A DNA stretch of 64,000 nucleotides from assembly GCA_022393335.1 (NCBI GenBank), contig JAJEKB010020536.1, positions 472,494 through 536,493 on the forward strand, in the 5' to 3' direction. Origin of the DNA: Macrotrachela quadricornifera (Eukaryota; Rotifera; Eurotatoria; Philodinida; Philodinidae). The notes under the pieces were generated by a model. That model was not told where the DNA came from, did not search any database, and saw only the letters and a program-made list of their open reading frames with translations. Position 1 is the first letter of the stretch; every line of letters begins with the position of its first letter. A program made the translations under genes and the position numbers. Below, one piece after another: positions 1 to 12,577 of this stretch.

Positions 1-829
1 AAAGAAATTCAGCTGTGTACTCTTATTTCTATGTTATTGAGGTTTTTACTCGTTCAATATTCTCCCCTAACTATGTTCTTTTAGTTATTGTTACGTCTTG
101 CTGTCATGAGGAAAAAAATTCAGAAAAAGATTAAAGTTTGTCTATATCCTTCTTCTAGTTCTCTCTTTGTACTCTTGAACTGTTTCCATCGTAATTTCTG
201 GTAGAATATTAATCTCAATATGAAAGTCTTGTCAGAAGCATTTGACTGGAGATCACACTAGCTGCTCTAACGTTATGATAACCCTGTATAAATCAATACG
301 ATAGCCCTGTAAAATTCATACAAAGACCCTAAAAAATTCGATTCGAAAGCGTTGTCAAAACCGATACGAAAGTCTTGTCAAGTACGATACGAAACCCTGT
401 AAAAAAGACATTCAAAAACAAGGCTTTCGTGGTGCACCATTACGAATCATTACATTCCTTTTGAAAGTTGTATAGGAAATTTTAATTGCTGAACGAAAAT
501 ATTTCCTAGGATGCAAAGCGTTCGAAGAAAACTAAGCCAACTATTTTGTGACAAATTTTCACAGAATATTCGATGTTGGGAGTTGAAAAATATATTATGT
601 TAAAATTTTTAAAGACATACCGAAATAATTCGTCTTTCCTTAGATTCTCAATGAAGAACAAATTCTTAATTCTGCATTGATGACAAAAATTCAGTGATAA
701 AATCTAACAGGGATAGACTGGAGACCTTATTGTCCTTTGAAAAGTTTTCCGACAGGGATGATTGCTAATCAGTTAATAGCTCTATAATTCCATAGATGGA
801 ACAATAATTTCGGAAAGAAAATATTCTGA
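1..829. other. Intergenic DNA, no gene seen
   Basis: No coding region is recognisable. The only structure is a short degenerate tandem repeat at about 272-415, listed separately. The sequence runs into the piggyBac relic, whose transposase similarity begins near 915. Confidence 0.5.
219..415. repeat. Degenerate 22-23 bp tandem repeat
   Basis: About six diverged units follow one another, each close to ATACGAAAGCCCTGTAAAATTC. They are best seen from 272 to 410, with one more outlying unit near 219-240. Units alternate between a CCCTGTAAAA and a TCTTGTCAAA version. No open frame or known element is associated. Confidence 0.5.
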
Positions 830-1650
830 ATGTCGGAGGCAATAAATTCTTATTGCCCCCACGAAAATTTTTCAGGGGGAGCAATTGCCCCCTCTCGCCC
901 CCTAGCTGGCCCGCCGATGTATACTGGTGAGCAGGATTTTGTGGCTAATGTTGGGCACGCTCAAGCAGTAGTAATGAACTTATTGGAAATATTTGTTGGA
1001 ACAATAAAAAGTAATCATATTGGTTCTGGAAGCGACATTCTTCAGAAAAAACTCAGCCATGGTGAAGTTCACGGGCCTCAGAATAAAGATGGAATCAAAT
1101 TGATCATGTAGAAAGATAAATAGGATGTCTTGATAATATCCACAAGACCGTCGCATTCAGCAAGTGTGGTAAACAGTGGGAAAACAAATTTTCAAAATGA
1201 GCGCATCATGAAGCCCCAAGTTGCATTAGATTACAACGAAGGAAGACAAGGTACTGATTTTTCTGTTCAACTATCATTATATTACACGTGCCTCAGGTGG
1301 TTGACAAAGTGGTACCGAAAGGCAGCATTTGAATTAGTTTTTAGGACGGCACTAGTAAACAGCTATTTGATATACAAGGAAAACTGCACAGCAAGCAAAG
1401 TGACTATCTTGAAGTTTCGTGAAAGTCTTGAACGATCTTTACTTCCTAGTATGCCATTCGAGAAACTGAAACCTAACCCGAGACAACAATCAACTAGTCA
1501 TTTGAAGCGCAAACTAGCTGATCATAAGCTCGAAGAAAAGAAAGGATCTAAAACAGGGAACAACAAAGAGAATAAAAACTTTCTGTTCTGATTGTAACAA
1601 ATGATTTTCAAAATACCGAGGGCAAAGCAGATCGCACATTATGTGTAATC
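830..1650 (+). pseudogene. PiggyBac-type transposase relic (C-terminal half)
   Basis: One reading frame (830-1591) resembles the second half of piggyBac (DDE_Tnp_1_7) transposases. From about 915 it begins YTGEQDFVANVGHAQ, followed by a shortened catalytic region. From about 1208 comes the typical KPQVALDYNEGRQGTDFS block, where GTD sits in place of the usual GVD before the QLxxYY motif. Then come KWYRKAAFELV and ALVNSYLIYK. Two in-frame TAG codons at 1109-1111 and 1121-1123 break it, and the stretch between YTG and KP is shorter than in intact enzymes. After 1591 a shift of frame shows a cysteine pair (FCSDC) like the start of the C-terminal zinc ribbon. The N-terminal half is not recognisable upstream. 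It is certainly a dead copy; family assignment rests on motif recognition. Confidence 0.8.
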
Positions 1651-4006
1651 TTCCGCCTAAAAATAAAAGAAAAGAAAGCGTTTTTCTATTAAGTTTCTTG
1701 TTAAAATATAGTGAAAACCACCGATGGATCCCATCGTGCCCAATGGATTATTATATCCATCTTTTCTTTATTGTAATTCACAAAATACAATCATGGTAGA
1801 ATTGATTTTCTTAAACGTATATTAAATAAAACGGCACTGAGTAAGTTGATAGGAATAAGTTCGCTTCAATCACGATAATGAATACATCCTCACATAGTAC
1901 TTTGTGACTAAACTGAATTAATATTAGCTAATATTATGCAATGATCGGCGAATAAATCAATGTATTGTCAATCGAAAATAGTCTAATTATTTAGATTGTT
2001 CAATAAGAGATGTATTGCATATCTTTTTTTTTTTGTTAAGCAAATAAGTTTATGATAGTACTTCTGCAGCAAATAGAAGGCAAACTTGTTTTTTGTTATA
2101 ATAAAATACTAGAACCGGACAATATTTCTCTTGTCAATTTTCAATAACAATGAGATATTATTAACACAACACATTACTAATATCACAAGTCCATGCATGT
2201 AAATTGGGTACGAGAAATATTTCCAGTAAGATTGTTACAATTCTAATAAGTTTAACTTTCTCCCATTAATAATAAACCTGTTTTGATCGTTTATAATTCC
2301 CACTCACTAATGATAAATATTGCACCTAATCTTTTATTGAATATTAGTAATAAATATTGGTCCTAATCTTGAATTGTTTGTTAATAATAAACATCGAACG
2401 ATAATACTTACTACTCTCTAGAAAATAATCAGATCCATTATTCTTAATTTAATGTTATGTTAGTTAAATATATTTGTTTACAAATAGATACCACAGAATA
2501 GTTAAACTGACTATATATCAATCACTGGTGACACATGAATAGTACAAAATATTATCGATCAATAAGTACTAAGTAAAAACATATACTACTCATTAACAAT
2601 ATAATAATAATATGGTTTTTGTTTCTTTTTGATATAATGGATGAAATTACTGAAAAAAAAACTGTGAAAAGGTCAAATGTAAACTAGTTTACATGCGTTT
2701 AAACGAAGTTTTAACCCTTTTTGTCTGCCTAGGCTAGATTATTATCAATATTTGATTCGAACTCAACTTTGATTATCAATAAAAATATATGATTCAAATA
2801 AAACACCATTTATCTCAACTATACTTCAAAAAACATTGTCTTATAACTTTCTATCAATCAACTGTTGATAAAATACAATTAGAATTGTATTAATATCACT
2901 ATGGTTCCTCTTTCTTTTCATAATATTTATTTACATGAAATATATTTATTCAATAATTTCTTTTCACATAAATAAGCAAAAAAAATATTTTGCTCGATTA
3001 TTTATTGATACACTCGACTGCATCTATTTGCTAACCATATATCTAGTGAATATCCAATGCAAAAAAGGCTTTTTACACACCTAGATTAATTGCATTGATA
3101 ATTTTGTCCTTATCAATACAGTAAATCATCACGTTGCAATCCTACATAATGATCACATCGAGTTTTTACGAAAATAATCTTACTTATTATATAGCATATT
3201 TTTTTTCTATTAATTTCAATTAGAATATAGATTTTATATAAACATTAAAAAAACTAATCATCTCGACATAAAATATCTTTTTTTATTTATTAAATAAATA
3301 AAACAATCAATGATAATTATATGAGTTTGATGTATTGAAATTTTTTTCTCAAGAACTATTTTCAGTTTAGATACTTTTCAATTCAAACAAATTCATGAAA
3401 ATATAAATATAAGATTTTTTTTCATTAATCCTAAGACATTTCACAACTACAGTAATTATTGTGTAATGACGATGTTTTTTTTCTTGTTTCTTATAAAGAG
3501 AAAATAAAAAAGTTCCATATAATTAAGTGTGTAAATTTGATTTTGATAGTTCCATTAGAAATATTGAAAAGGATAAAATACAGTATTTATACTCTCAAAG
3601 TCTGGATACTATGTCTTCATCTTGAATAAAATCAAAAAAATAGTTCATAAAAAGTGTTTTTATTCTGTATTTACATATTTTGCCTACGTCAAACTTAAAG
3701 ATTAATTAATGAGCTTTAAATGAGCCCATTACAATGATGATGATTAATGTTATTTGCGCATAAAACAAAAATAAAGAGAGAGAGAAAGAGATGGCCAATA
3801 CTATATAGTATGACTAATCAGAGTCAAAAAATATTGTAATTTCTTTTCAATCACATTATTTACGGATGAATGATTGGATATTGATAAAAATCCATAATCT
3901 CTCTTGTAAATAAATTAAGAGAAGAACATAAATATAAATCCAGTCGATTCAAATCATACGTGTGGAATAAAACTTAGTATCGTTAATATAAACAAGAAGT
4001 TAAATA
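1651..4006. other. AT-rich intergenic DNA, no gene seen
   Basis: This is about 2.3 kb of very AT-rich sequence with many A and T runs and no open frame longer than noise. A short GA-rich stretch lies near 3773-3790. It ends at the first exon of the peptidase gene, so the promoter of that gene should lie at its right edge. No convincing TATA box stands out. Confidence 0.5.
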
Positions 4007-7000
4007 ATGTATACGATTGCTTCGTCGCAAGCAAGAACAAGGTATAATATTTATTCTTTATTTCATTTTATTATGATGAAATTTTCTTCTTTATTAGAGT
4101 TACATTAGAGACCCCTGTGTAGGGTTAGACTTAAAGGGAAATAGTGCAGTCGTTTCGCCTCTTTCTCCTTGATTCGACTTTAATATTGTAGATAATTGAC
4201 ATCAGAAAAACGTAGATGACTGATATACATATGAATTTTTTCTTGTTATGTGACCAATGAGATAAAAGTTCTTGAACTGAAAAAGTTTGTCTATTATAAT
4301 ATAGGTTACCATTGGCAGCAATTTGCTGTTTAGGCCTAATAGGTTTTCTCATTGCTGCAACAATTGTTTTGGCTTTGATACCACTGTACATTCTATCTCC
4401 GAGAACGCTCAATGCAAACGGTGGTAAGTGAGAACGATGCTGGAAGTATAATTTGTTGTTTTTCTCTTTAGGACAATATTCTTCTTTGTTTTTTTTAAGT
4501 TACTCAAATAACTCAAACAATTGCAACAACTTCAACAACACAATTATCGAAAACATTTTATGCTCGATATATTGTCAATCCAGATCCAATTGATAATAGT
4601 TTAATTGGTAATGTTGAAAATCTTTCTCAGGTTTAATTAACAATTATTTAAGATTTTTCAACATAGATTTTTTCTTCTTCTTTTTTTAGATGAGTTCTCG
4701 AATGGGTATAAGTACTAATGCAGAAGTTATAGTTGGTCAAACTCAACCTGAATTTACAAGAAGAAGACGAAATGTGTATGTAACTCACTAAACTATTTAT
4801 TATTGATGTTTATGTATTTTTTATTTTGTATTTAGAGCTAATCGACGTCAAAAACGAACTCTAATAAGAAAATTTCTTTTCACAGTTAGAACTATATTTT
4901 CATCGACATGTATTGATCAAACGTGTCAAGATAATGCTATAGCTACAGTTCAACAACGAATACGACAAACTGGCAATATTACAAATGTTATTATTTCTAT
5001 TAAATCTAATAATATCATAACAAACGTTACAGTTAATCTTATATTTGATAGTATTTTAACATGTAAGTAAGCAAATTCCAGGTCGAAGATTCCGGTCTCC
5101 GAATTACCTCGTGAAGATTCAGAAAAAAAGGAAAAGATAGTGTTTCTCGCATCAACATTCAAAAGACTTTCTCAAAATAATGAATCCTCCACAATGGCAA
5201 AAACCATTTGGAGAAAGTCTCAATATCTAATCCATAAGAATCATGAATCCAGTGGAAAGGAAAAGTTCCATTGAGACTTCTCAATGATATATTCTGATGA
5301 CTCGTAACTATATCTTCTAAACGAGGTAAGAGTCTAATTATAAACTATTGCATAATAATCATAACCTTCATAAAAGTTAAACGTTTCAGTGAGCCTATTC
5401 ATCTCGGAACTCTAGTAACCAGGCATAGTATCTCAATGGCTAGATTAATCAAACTATTTTGGAAATAGCATATAATCGAGGATGAACTTAAGTGTGACGC
5501 TTGGGAAACCAAACCTTCTCTGAAATATATATCATACGGAAAATGTATGGAAATCTGCATCCTCAATATTTAAAACTCACTCCCGGATATAAAGCGAAAT
5601 ACTCAAAACAGAACACTCAGTAAGTAGTCAACCTAAAGCCTTAATGAGACATCTCAATTTTATATATACAAGATAATCTATCCACAAAGTTCGCGTTTTG
5701 GCTAAGTTTAAAAGAGATTCAAAATGATTAAAAAAATCCCACGTGAAGTATTTTTCATAATTTATTTCATTAGTTGTGCTGAAAAAAATAGCTGAAAAAA
5801 TGTCGTGCTGTTGTAGTGACGTAATTGATATAAATTTCCTTATCATATACTGTTGAAAAATGAATTGTTTTTATAACTTTCTAATTAAAAGAAGATTCTA
5901 ATCGATTTAAGTCGCAGAATTTTGATCAAATTTTTATGGAAATGAGCCGCAAGAAAATGCTAAAAAACGAAACATCATTTTTTATAAGAGATTGATTTAT
6001 TAATCAAAAGATTGTATGACTCAACACAGAGCTTGAGATTCCTATTGTTAGTTCAGAAAATTTTGGCCCATATTCTTCGACCTGGGAATATTTATTTATT
6101 AAATATATATTCATTTTTTATTCACATTAATGTAAAGCATCAATTGGTTTTAATGATACTGGAATAGGTTCAAATACATTTACTGCTGTTCAATCTGGTT
6201 TATCAAATGTACCAGAAATATGGAGTAGAGGAGTTATTCCATATGGTAATTGTATTATTATTATTCCACAAGGTATTACAATTACTCATCCATTTTCTTC
6301 ATTTGAAATAAATGTAACAAGAATAGAAATCTTTGGTAAATTGATATTTGGTCAAATTAATGAGAATTTTACATTTAATTATCCAATATCAATTATTGTT
6401 CATTCTTTTGGAACATTTCAATTTGTTCAAAATATTCCACAAATTATTTTCATGCCTATTGGTAGTAGTCTTACTATTGAGAATAGTGGATTATTTATTA
6501 GTACAACAACAATATTTATTCAGTTCTACAATCCAATAAATGGTGAAAATGTTGGTCTACCAGTGATATTACCTACAACTCTGACAGGACCCTATGTTGT
6601 TAGTTGTCTAACTGCTCAAATATGTTCAACTATAACAAGTATGAAAACAATTTAGAATACTATAATGAATTCCATTCTCTATTAATTTGATTTTAGATCC
6701 TCTGGATACTAGCACAACTACTACATCAAGCGAAAGTAATACTACAATAAATTCACTTAACTCCAGTCTAGTTGACTCTATTCATATTGAAGATCTAATG
6801 AAACATTTGAATGAATTCCAACGCATCGCTAATAATAGCAATGGAAATCGAGCAGTTACTACAACTGGTTTTAATCAAACAGTTGATTACATCTATAATA
6901 CTCTTGCTGATAATACCAACTATAATATATCTAAAACCTTCTTTTATGTTCGACAATTTGCTTTAGCGAGTAATCCAATCCTAATCTCGTCAATTAATGG

Positions 7001-8259
7001 TACCATACATAATTATACATATTCAACTAATTTTTCAATTGCTGATTTTTATCATATTGGATATTCAACAATGGCAAATTTGACAGATTTTATCGAAGTT
7101 ACTGTTATTCCTAATGTGGGATGTTCAGATGATGACTGGAAAACGGCTATTCCGTCACCAGTTGGAAAAGTAGCATTAGTCAAAAGAGGTATTTGTGCTT
7201 TTGTTGACAAAAGTGTTCTTGCTGCTAAATACAATGTAGTCGGCGTTTTGTTCTACAATGATGGTGAAACTTCTGATCATATATTACCTTTTTCTTTTGA
7301 TCTTAACCCAGATAACAATGTACCTGTTCTATTTCTTTCATTTCCTGTTGGTCAAAAACTCGCTGATGCAGCTCAAAGTTCATCAACAAATGTCAGTGTT
7401 CGATTTATTATTAATCTACAGAACTTACCGTTAGCACCTATTGAAAATATATGTGCAGATACGCCTACAGGTAGTGTTACTCAGACGATTGTTATTGGTA
7501 GTCATAGTGATAGTGTACCACGTGGACCAGGCATTAATGATAATGGTAAATTATAATATTGAATATTTTACTTATTTCTTTTATATTTCAGGCAGTGGTA
7601 TTGCAGCTAATCTTGAATTAGCTATAGGTCTAGCTCGACTTTTTCAAACATCTACTTATGATAAATATAAATATCGTGTTCGATTTTGTTGGTGGGGTGC
7701 TGAAGAAATTAATCTTAGAGGTTCACGATTTTTTGTTAATCAAGCAAAAAATTCTACTGTTGTTGGTGAACGTCTAAGTGATTATTTAGTAAATCTTAAT
7801 TATGATATGCTTGCTTCACCTAATTATTTTTTTGGAATCCATGAAGCTCATACAGTAAGTAATGGTATTCCAGTCGAGGCACTTCCAGGTAGTATCAAAA
7901 TTACAGATGTATATCGTGATTGGTTTATTAGACAAAACTTACCATGGGATTATACTGCACTAGATGGTCAAAGTGATTATGAACCATTTTTAGCAGAAGG
8001 AATTGCTTGTGGCGGTTTGGTTTCAGGTGCTGATGAGATAAAAACCCAAGAAGAACATGATCGTTATGAACGAATTCTTGGTCAAGGAATGGGTGGTATT
8101 GCTAATGCTTCGCATGATTCATGTTATCATCAAGCTTGTGATACTATTCAGAATATCAATATGTTTGCTTTTGAAAAATTGGTAAAAGCAGCAGCATATA
8201 TTTTGGAATATTTAGCTCGACAAGATGATTTGAAAAATTGGCTTTATCCAACTAAATAG
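4007..8259 (+). CDS. Membrane-anchored M28 zinc peptidase with G8-like and PA domains
   Basis: Eight exons give 871 residues: 4007-4041, 4305-4423, 4500-4630, 4690-4775, 4836-5062, 6138-6638, 6697-7545, 7592-8259. All junctions are GT-AG and the frame stays open. A short N-terminal tail is followed by a membrane span (about 15-42), so the protein should be type II with its ectodomain outside or in the endomembrane lumen. A Thr-rich stretch and basic sites (RRRR at 119-122, RRQKR at 127-131) that fit furin cleavage come next. Exon 6 (200-366) resembles a G8 domain (IPQGITI, then IFGKLIFG). Exon 7 holds a PA-type insert. The M28 core keeps all expected zinc or catalytic residues: H636, D648, E687, E688, D721 and H829. 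It is predicted to be an active aminopeptidase- or carboxypeptidase-like enzyme. Intron 5 is 1,075 bp; the others are 46 to 263 bp. The short first exon is the least certain part. Confidence 0.85.
5063..6137 (+). other. Unusually long intron 5 of the M28 peptidase gene
   Basis: This intron has a clear GTAAGT donor and an AAAG acceptor but is at least four times longer than its neighbours. It contains an imperfect inverted repeat at about 5210-5282 (GAGAAAGTCTCAAT against ATTGAGACTTCTC). Its left part is less AT-rich than nearby introns, which suggests an inserted and decayed element. No open frame of note is present. Confidence 0.55.
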
Positions 8260-9031
8260 TAAATCATTATGTCTAAAAATTAACTTATTTTTTTTCAATT
8301 TTATGATTGACGTATGCATCTAGGATTTTTACCGTCGATTAATAAAATCCTTTTTGTTCGTAATGAAAGAATATCTACAAAAATTAAGTAGATAGTAAGA
8401 CTGATTATTAAAATACTGAAATATATTCAATAAGCGTGATTTATTTTAAAAAATCTATCATAGAATCCATTGTTTTCTCTATATTGAATGAGAACATTTT
8501 ACCTTCATCTAATTGAAATGTTGTTTGATAACAAGTTGAACATTCTAGAAAAAGTACATATTCGAAGTGAATTTGCACTAGTTATTGAATTAATAATGAC
8601 TAAATAACGTTTAGACATCGCTTCTTATATATGATCATACAAAGACAACATCACCTGCTGTTCATCTTGGGAAGCTGAAAAAAATCTTTTTCAAGAACCT
8701 GGAAAGAAAACGGAAAGATCGTTGACTAGTGTATGATATAGGATGCATGTGAACGCGTCACAGAGTTTACTACAGAAAATTTTTTTTGATCTTTTAATCC
8801 TTTACCCACTACCATTAATCCAGCAGAGCTGAAGTCAAATCGACTATTGAAATAGATCATGTGAGTGCTTAATATAACATTCGTATCGTTAGATTCAGGC
8901 GAAATCATTTCATTCTAGAGAAACAAAATTTGAAATTTTATCATTATTTATCTATATAAAACTGTAAGTCTTTTACTACTATAAGTCATTTATTGAAAAA
9001 AGAAATGTTTTTAAAATAATTACACCTAGGA
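8260..9031. other. Intergenic DNA downstream of the peptidase gene
   Basis: No recognisable gene. A 60-codon minus-strand open stretch at 8726-8908 lies just downstream of the piggyBac tail, but it matches nothing I recognise and lacks introns or flanking exons. Confidence 0.4.
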
Positions 9032-9370
9032 TTAAGACAAATGGATTTGACATTTAGAACAATACGTAATTGTCTTCATTGAACAACCTTCATTTTTACA
9101 TTGTAGACGTAAATTCTGTTGAATTTTTGGCCAATGTTATAAACTATCAAAACGAACCATATTTGAATTATTTGAAACAGTTTCTCTTCTTCTTTTTCGT
9201 GAATTAATATTATTATCATCACTATCTGATTCCAATGATGAATCATTTGTAGCTAATACTTGTCGTTCAATGCTATTTGGTTCCCATAACATTAAATTTG
9301 CTATTGCCAGAACAGAAAAGAAAATTAAAAGATGGACAGAAGAAACATCAATATAATAACAATTATGCAT
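9032..9370 (-). pseudogene. PiggyBac-type transposase C-terminal zinc-ribbon relic
   Basis: Reading on the minus strand, one frame of 113 codons runs through a single in-frame TAA at 9137-9139. Before the stop are a hydrophobic SVLAIANLML segment, an acidic linker and the basic block RKRRR. After the stop it continues HWPKIQQNLRLQC, then a Cys-rich ribbon with pairs CKNEGC and CSKC ending IHLS. The order of an RxD..HWP element followed by CxxxxC and CxxC pairs is that of the C-terminal zinc ribbon of piggyBac transposases. No DDE core is recognisable upstream on this strand, so this is an isolated tail. The part before the stop could be mistaken for a secreted peptide precursor. Confidence 0.65.
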
Positions 9371-10992
9371 GTCATTATCTGTATATAATTATTGAGAAAG
9401 AACTCTCGTTCAATTATCTGTAACACTATGTAGGTCTTATCAAGGTGTGTGTGATATGATAATACTGTGAGATGACTAAAAGCATAGAAAGAGAGGGAGA
9501 CATGATTTTGGTGGTTTACCGAAGATGAAAAGTCGTAGCAAAGATCAAAGCTCTCTATCTTCTATCGATATAAGGTTATTTAAAAACTATCACGAATTAC
9601 CTTTTGTTTAATCATTAGTTATGATAAATGTTTTTAGCATTAAACTATTGTTAATAATGAGTTTATAACAATAGCAAAATATTCACAAAAAAAATCCATT
9701 TTTGTATGCCATTCAACACTAATGATAAATACGCTTCGAAAGAAAAACAAAATTCTTGCAAGAAGCAGCATGTAGAATATAAAGAACGAAAACTTCGTAT
9801 GTCAATGCAGAATCAATTGAGTATTAGCTTTTATAAATACACTTCTTTTGTGTTGATATACAGGATTTAGAAAATATCTCACTATTTTAGATTTCATGCA
9901 CAATTCCGCATGTTTTACTAAAAAATTTCAAAATTTCAATTTTTTTTGCAAATCGGTGTGTTTTTCTGGCTTTCACGTGTGGCTGGATCGACTGCAGATA
10001 CTTTGCCTTTTGAGCAGACGAATATAAGATATATCTGTTTTATATAACACTTTGTGAAAATCAAATAAAAGATATTACTAAGTATCGCAACAATATAAAT
10101 AGTGGATTTTCTTATCATTTTAATTTTTGACTCTTCTTCATTCCAATAGATAAGTAAATTTGTAAAATGTTCCAATTTCTGTACTGAAATACATTTTCAC
10201 CTACCTACGTAAGGTTAGATTCGAATGTGATCAAATCTTAAAACCGTCAATCAGAACAAAACTTCATCATCTCTTCCATTGTTTGATTAGTATTCCAATT
10301 AAACCCTCATCTTTGCATCAATCGAATTATACTATTTCATTAAATCTCAAATTTCTTTACACATATTTCCAAGTGTTTCAATAAAATGACAATAGATATT
10401 TATGATATATACTTGAAAATTATTTGTATTGATTACTTACATAATTTCTTTTAACTTTAATTTAAATATTAGTAAAATATATTTATCAAAATTATTTATG
10501 TTTAATTACTATGACGATTTTTTTTTTATCTTGATGATTGATGTTTAATTCATCCCGCGTTTTTATGAAGGATGTGTTCTTTTCTTTTTTTTTTCTTGTC
10601 AAATAGTATCAACAAGTTAATGAAAACAAAACAAAAGCGTCATTTACCTTGACGTAAATGAATGCATGATCGTTATATAATATCATGACGTAGATATTCT
10701 CTATGGATGAGATATTTTGACGTAATGAAAATGATAGTGAATATTATTTAGTAGAATAAAATAATCTTATTTTAGAATATGAGTAAGATTATAATAAGGA
10801 CATATGTGAATAGATATTTAAAAATTCAATGAGTCATGAGACGTAATTATAATAAATGGGTTTTATACATTTGCGTTTTTTTAATAAGCTATTATTAGAT
10901 ATGATTCAGAAAATTTTTCTTTTTCGTTCACTAATTTTCGTATGAAAAAAAATCGTATATAAACAGTGATAATCAAAGCAATTTTCATTCAC
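9371..10992. other. AT-rich intergenic DNA, no gene seen
   Basis: No supported gene. Several open stretches occur, such as 9936-10175 on the minus strand, but they lack an ATG at a sensible place and any family resemblance. A T-rich segment near 10517-10600 is followed by unremarkable sequence up to the assembly gap. Confidence 0.45.
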
Positions 10993-11392
10993 NNNNNNNN
11001 NNNNNNNNNNNNNNNNNNNNNNNNNNNNNNNNNNNNNNNNNNNNNNNNNNNNNNNNNNNNNNNNNNNNNNNNNNNNNNNNNNNNNNNNNNNNNNNNNNNN
11101 NNNNNNNNNNNNNNNNNNNNNNNNNNNNNNNNNNNNNNNNNNNNNNNNNNNNNNNNNNNNNNNNNNNNNNNNNNNNNNNNNNNNNNNNNNNNNNNNNNNN
11201 NNNNNNNNNNNNNNNNNNNNNNNNNNNNNNNNNNNNNNNNNNNNNNNNNNNNNNNNNNNNNNNNNNNNNNNNNNNNNNNNNNNNNNNNNNNNNNNNNNNN
11301 NNNNNNNNNNNNNNNNNNNNNNNNNNNNNNNNNNNNNNNNNNNNNNNNNNNNNNNNNNNNNNNNNNNNNNNNNNNNNNNNNNNNNNNNNNNN
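10993..11392. other. Assembly gap of 400 N
   Basis: An uninterrupted run of exactly 400 N, which looks like a scaffolding gap. Its true length may differ. Sequence on both sides is AT-rich and shows no gene cut by the gap. A short trinucleotide run (TTC and TAA repeats) at about 11430-11462 borders it and may have caused the break. Confidence 0.98.
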
Positions 11393-12577
11393 TCAATAAT
11401 GAATTATATGAATAAATAATTGTCTTTTAAATTTCTTCTTCTTCTTCTAATAATAATAATAATATCAAACTTGATACGATTACAAACAAAAGATATATTC
11501 TATTGTATTCGTTTGAGTTCTTTACTAGATTTTTTTCTTATGAAATGCTTTCGACGGGTAAAAAATATCAGAATTTGAAAATACTATAATAAGTAACGTT
11601 CATCGTCAAGCGATTTACTTAGCCCTAGATTAATAGAATATATGTGCGGATACAATAACATAAAACGCTATGTTAAAAAGATAAACATGCAAATCGTTTT
11701 CATTTTACTGTCTTTTGCTTTTATAAATGCAATAGCACCCAATAAGATTAGACAACAATACGAATTTTTTATAATTATATTCGAGCTATTTGTACGTATA
11801 AAAATGTGAATTATATTATTCATAAAATTTGAGTTTTATTAATCAAAATTTTATGTTCAAATTCGCTCATTAATTCTAAACTATTAATAAATCATATACT
11901 TATTCGTTAATTTTAGTAAAAAAGTGAGCAATCATTTGTACCGAAAAAATGATTGTTTATGTCAAAAAAAATATGGTCACTTGCGCCATGTTACCGGTAA
12001 TTCTGGTTTCTAAAACTATCTGTTAAATAACAAACACTGCTATTAATTTCTAAAAGCTCTTTAATTAAGCATTATTTCTTTCTAGATAAAATGTTTATGA
12101 ATATTTTTCAATTTCGTAGGCAGTCATGCTAGGGAAAACTTTTAGTAAATGAGATCGCTATCGAATTATAAGCAGACGCTCTCAAATTCAAAGAACACTT
12201 CCGATCAATTTCTTTGAAAAACAAAGAATATTTAAAATCAATATCAAAATGATAACTCGAGACAAATTCCACCCTCTTTAGTTGCGCCATCTTTTCTTTC
12301 AATATAATTTTTTTTTCTTCACGAATCAGTCAATACTTTGCCACGCGATGATTCGTCAAGTAGGCGATAATATTGTTCTGTTCTCATGTGTCAAATCAAA
12401 CAAAAAACTAAACATGATTCAGTCAAGGACATAATGATGGTGTGAATAAGAATTCTTATCGAATAAAAGAACAGAAAAAGAAAAAGATGATGACGTTATG
12501 ATTATAATAATATGGTATAAAATGCAGCGTATTTTTTTTGAAATAGTTGCAAGAACAAGTCATTCATATTTATAAAA
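11393..12577. other. Intergenic DNA and 5' flank of the COMT gene
   Basis: No gene recognised. The right end should hold the promoter of the O-methyltransferase gene; its candidate TATA box is listed separately. Confidence 0.45.
12488..12521 (+). promoter_or_regulatory. Candidate core promoter of the COMT gene
   Basis: A TATAAA at 12516-12521 lies about 57 bp before the start codon, a plausible distance for a TATA box with a short leader. A TGACGTTA sequence, close to a CRE or ATF site, lies about 20 bp further upstream near 12491. Short AT-rich motifs are common by chance here, so this is tentative. Confidence 0.35.

Noticed and set aside
6341..6655. Separate small genes at 6341-6655 and at 7441-7600
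   Set aside because: They are exon 6 and the start of exon 8 of the M28 peptidase gene read through introns.
9137..9370. Neuropeptide-like precursor (hydrophobic start, acidic spacer, KRRR, terminal peptide)
   Set aside because: The frame continues after the stop into a zinc ribbon like that of piggyBac transposases, which explains the whole stretch better.
10966..11415. Open frames of 149 and 135 codons across the N run
   Set aside because: They consist of the 400-N gap read as open; there is no coding evidence.
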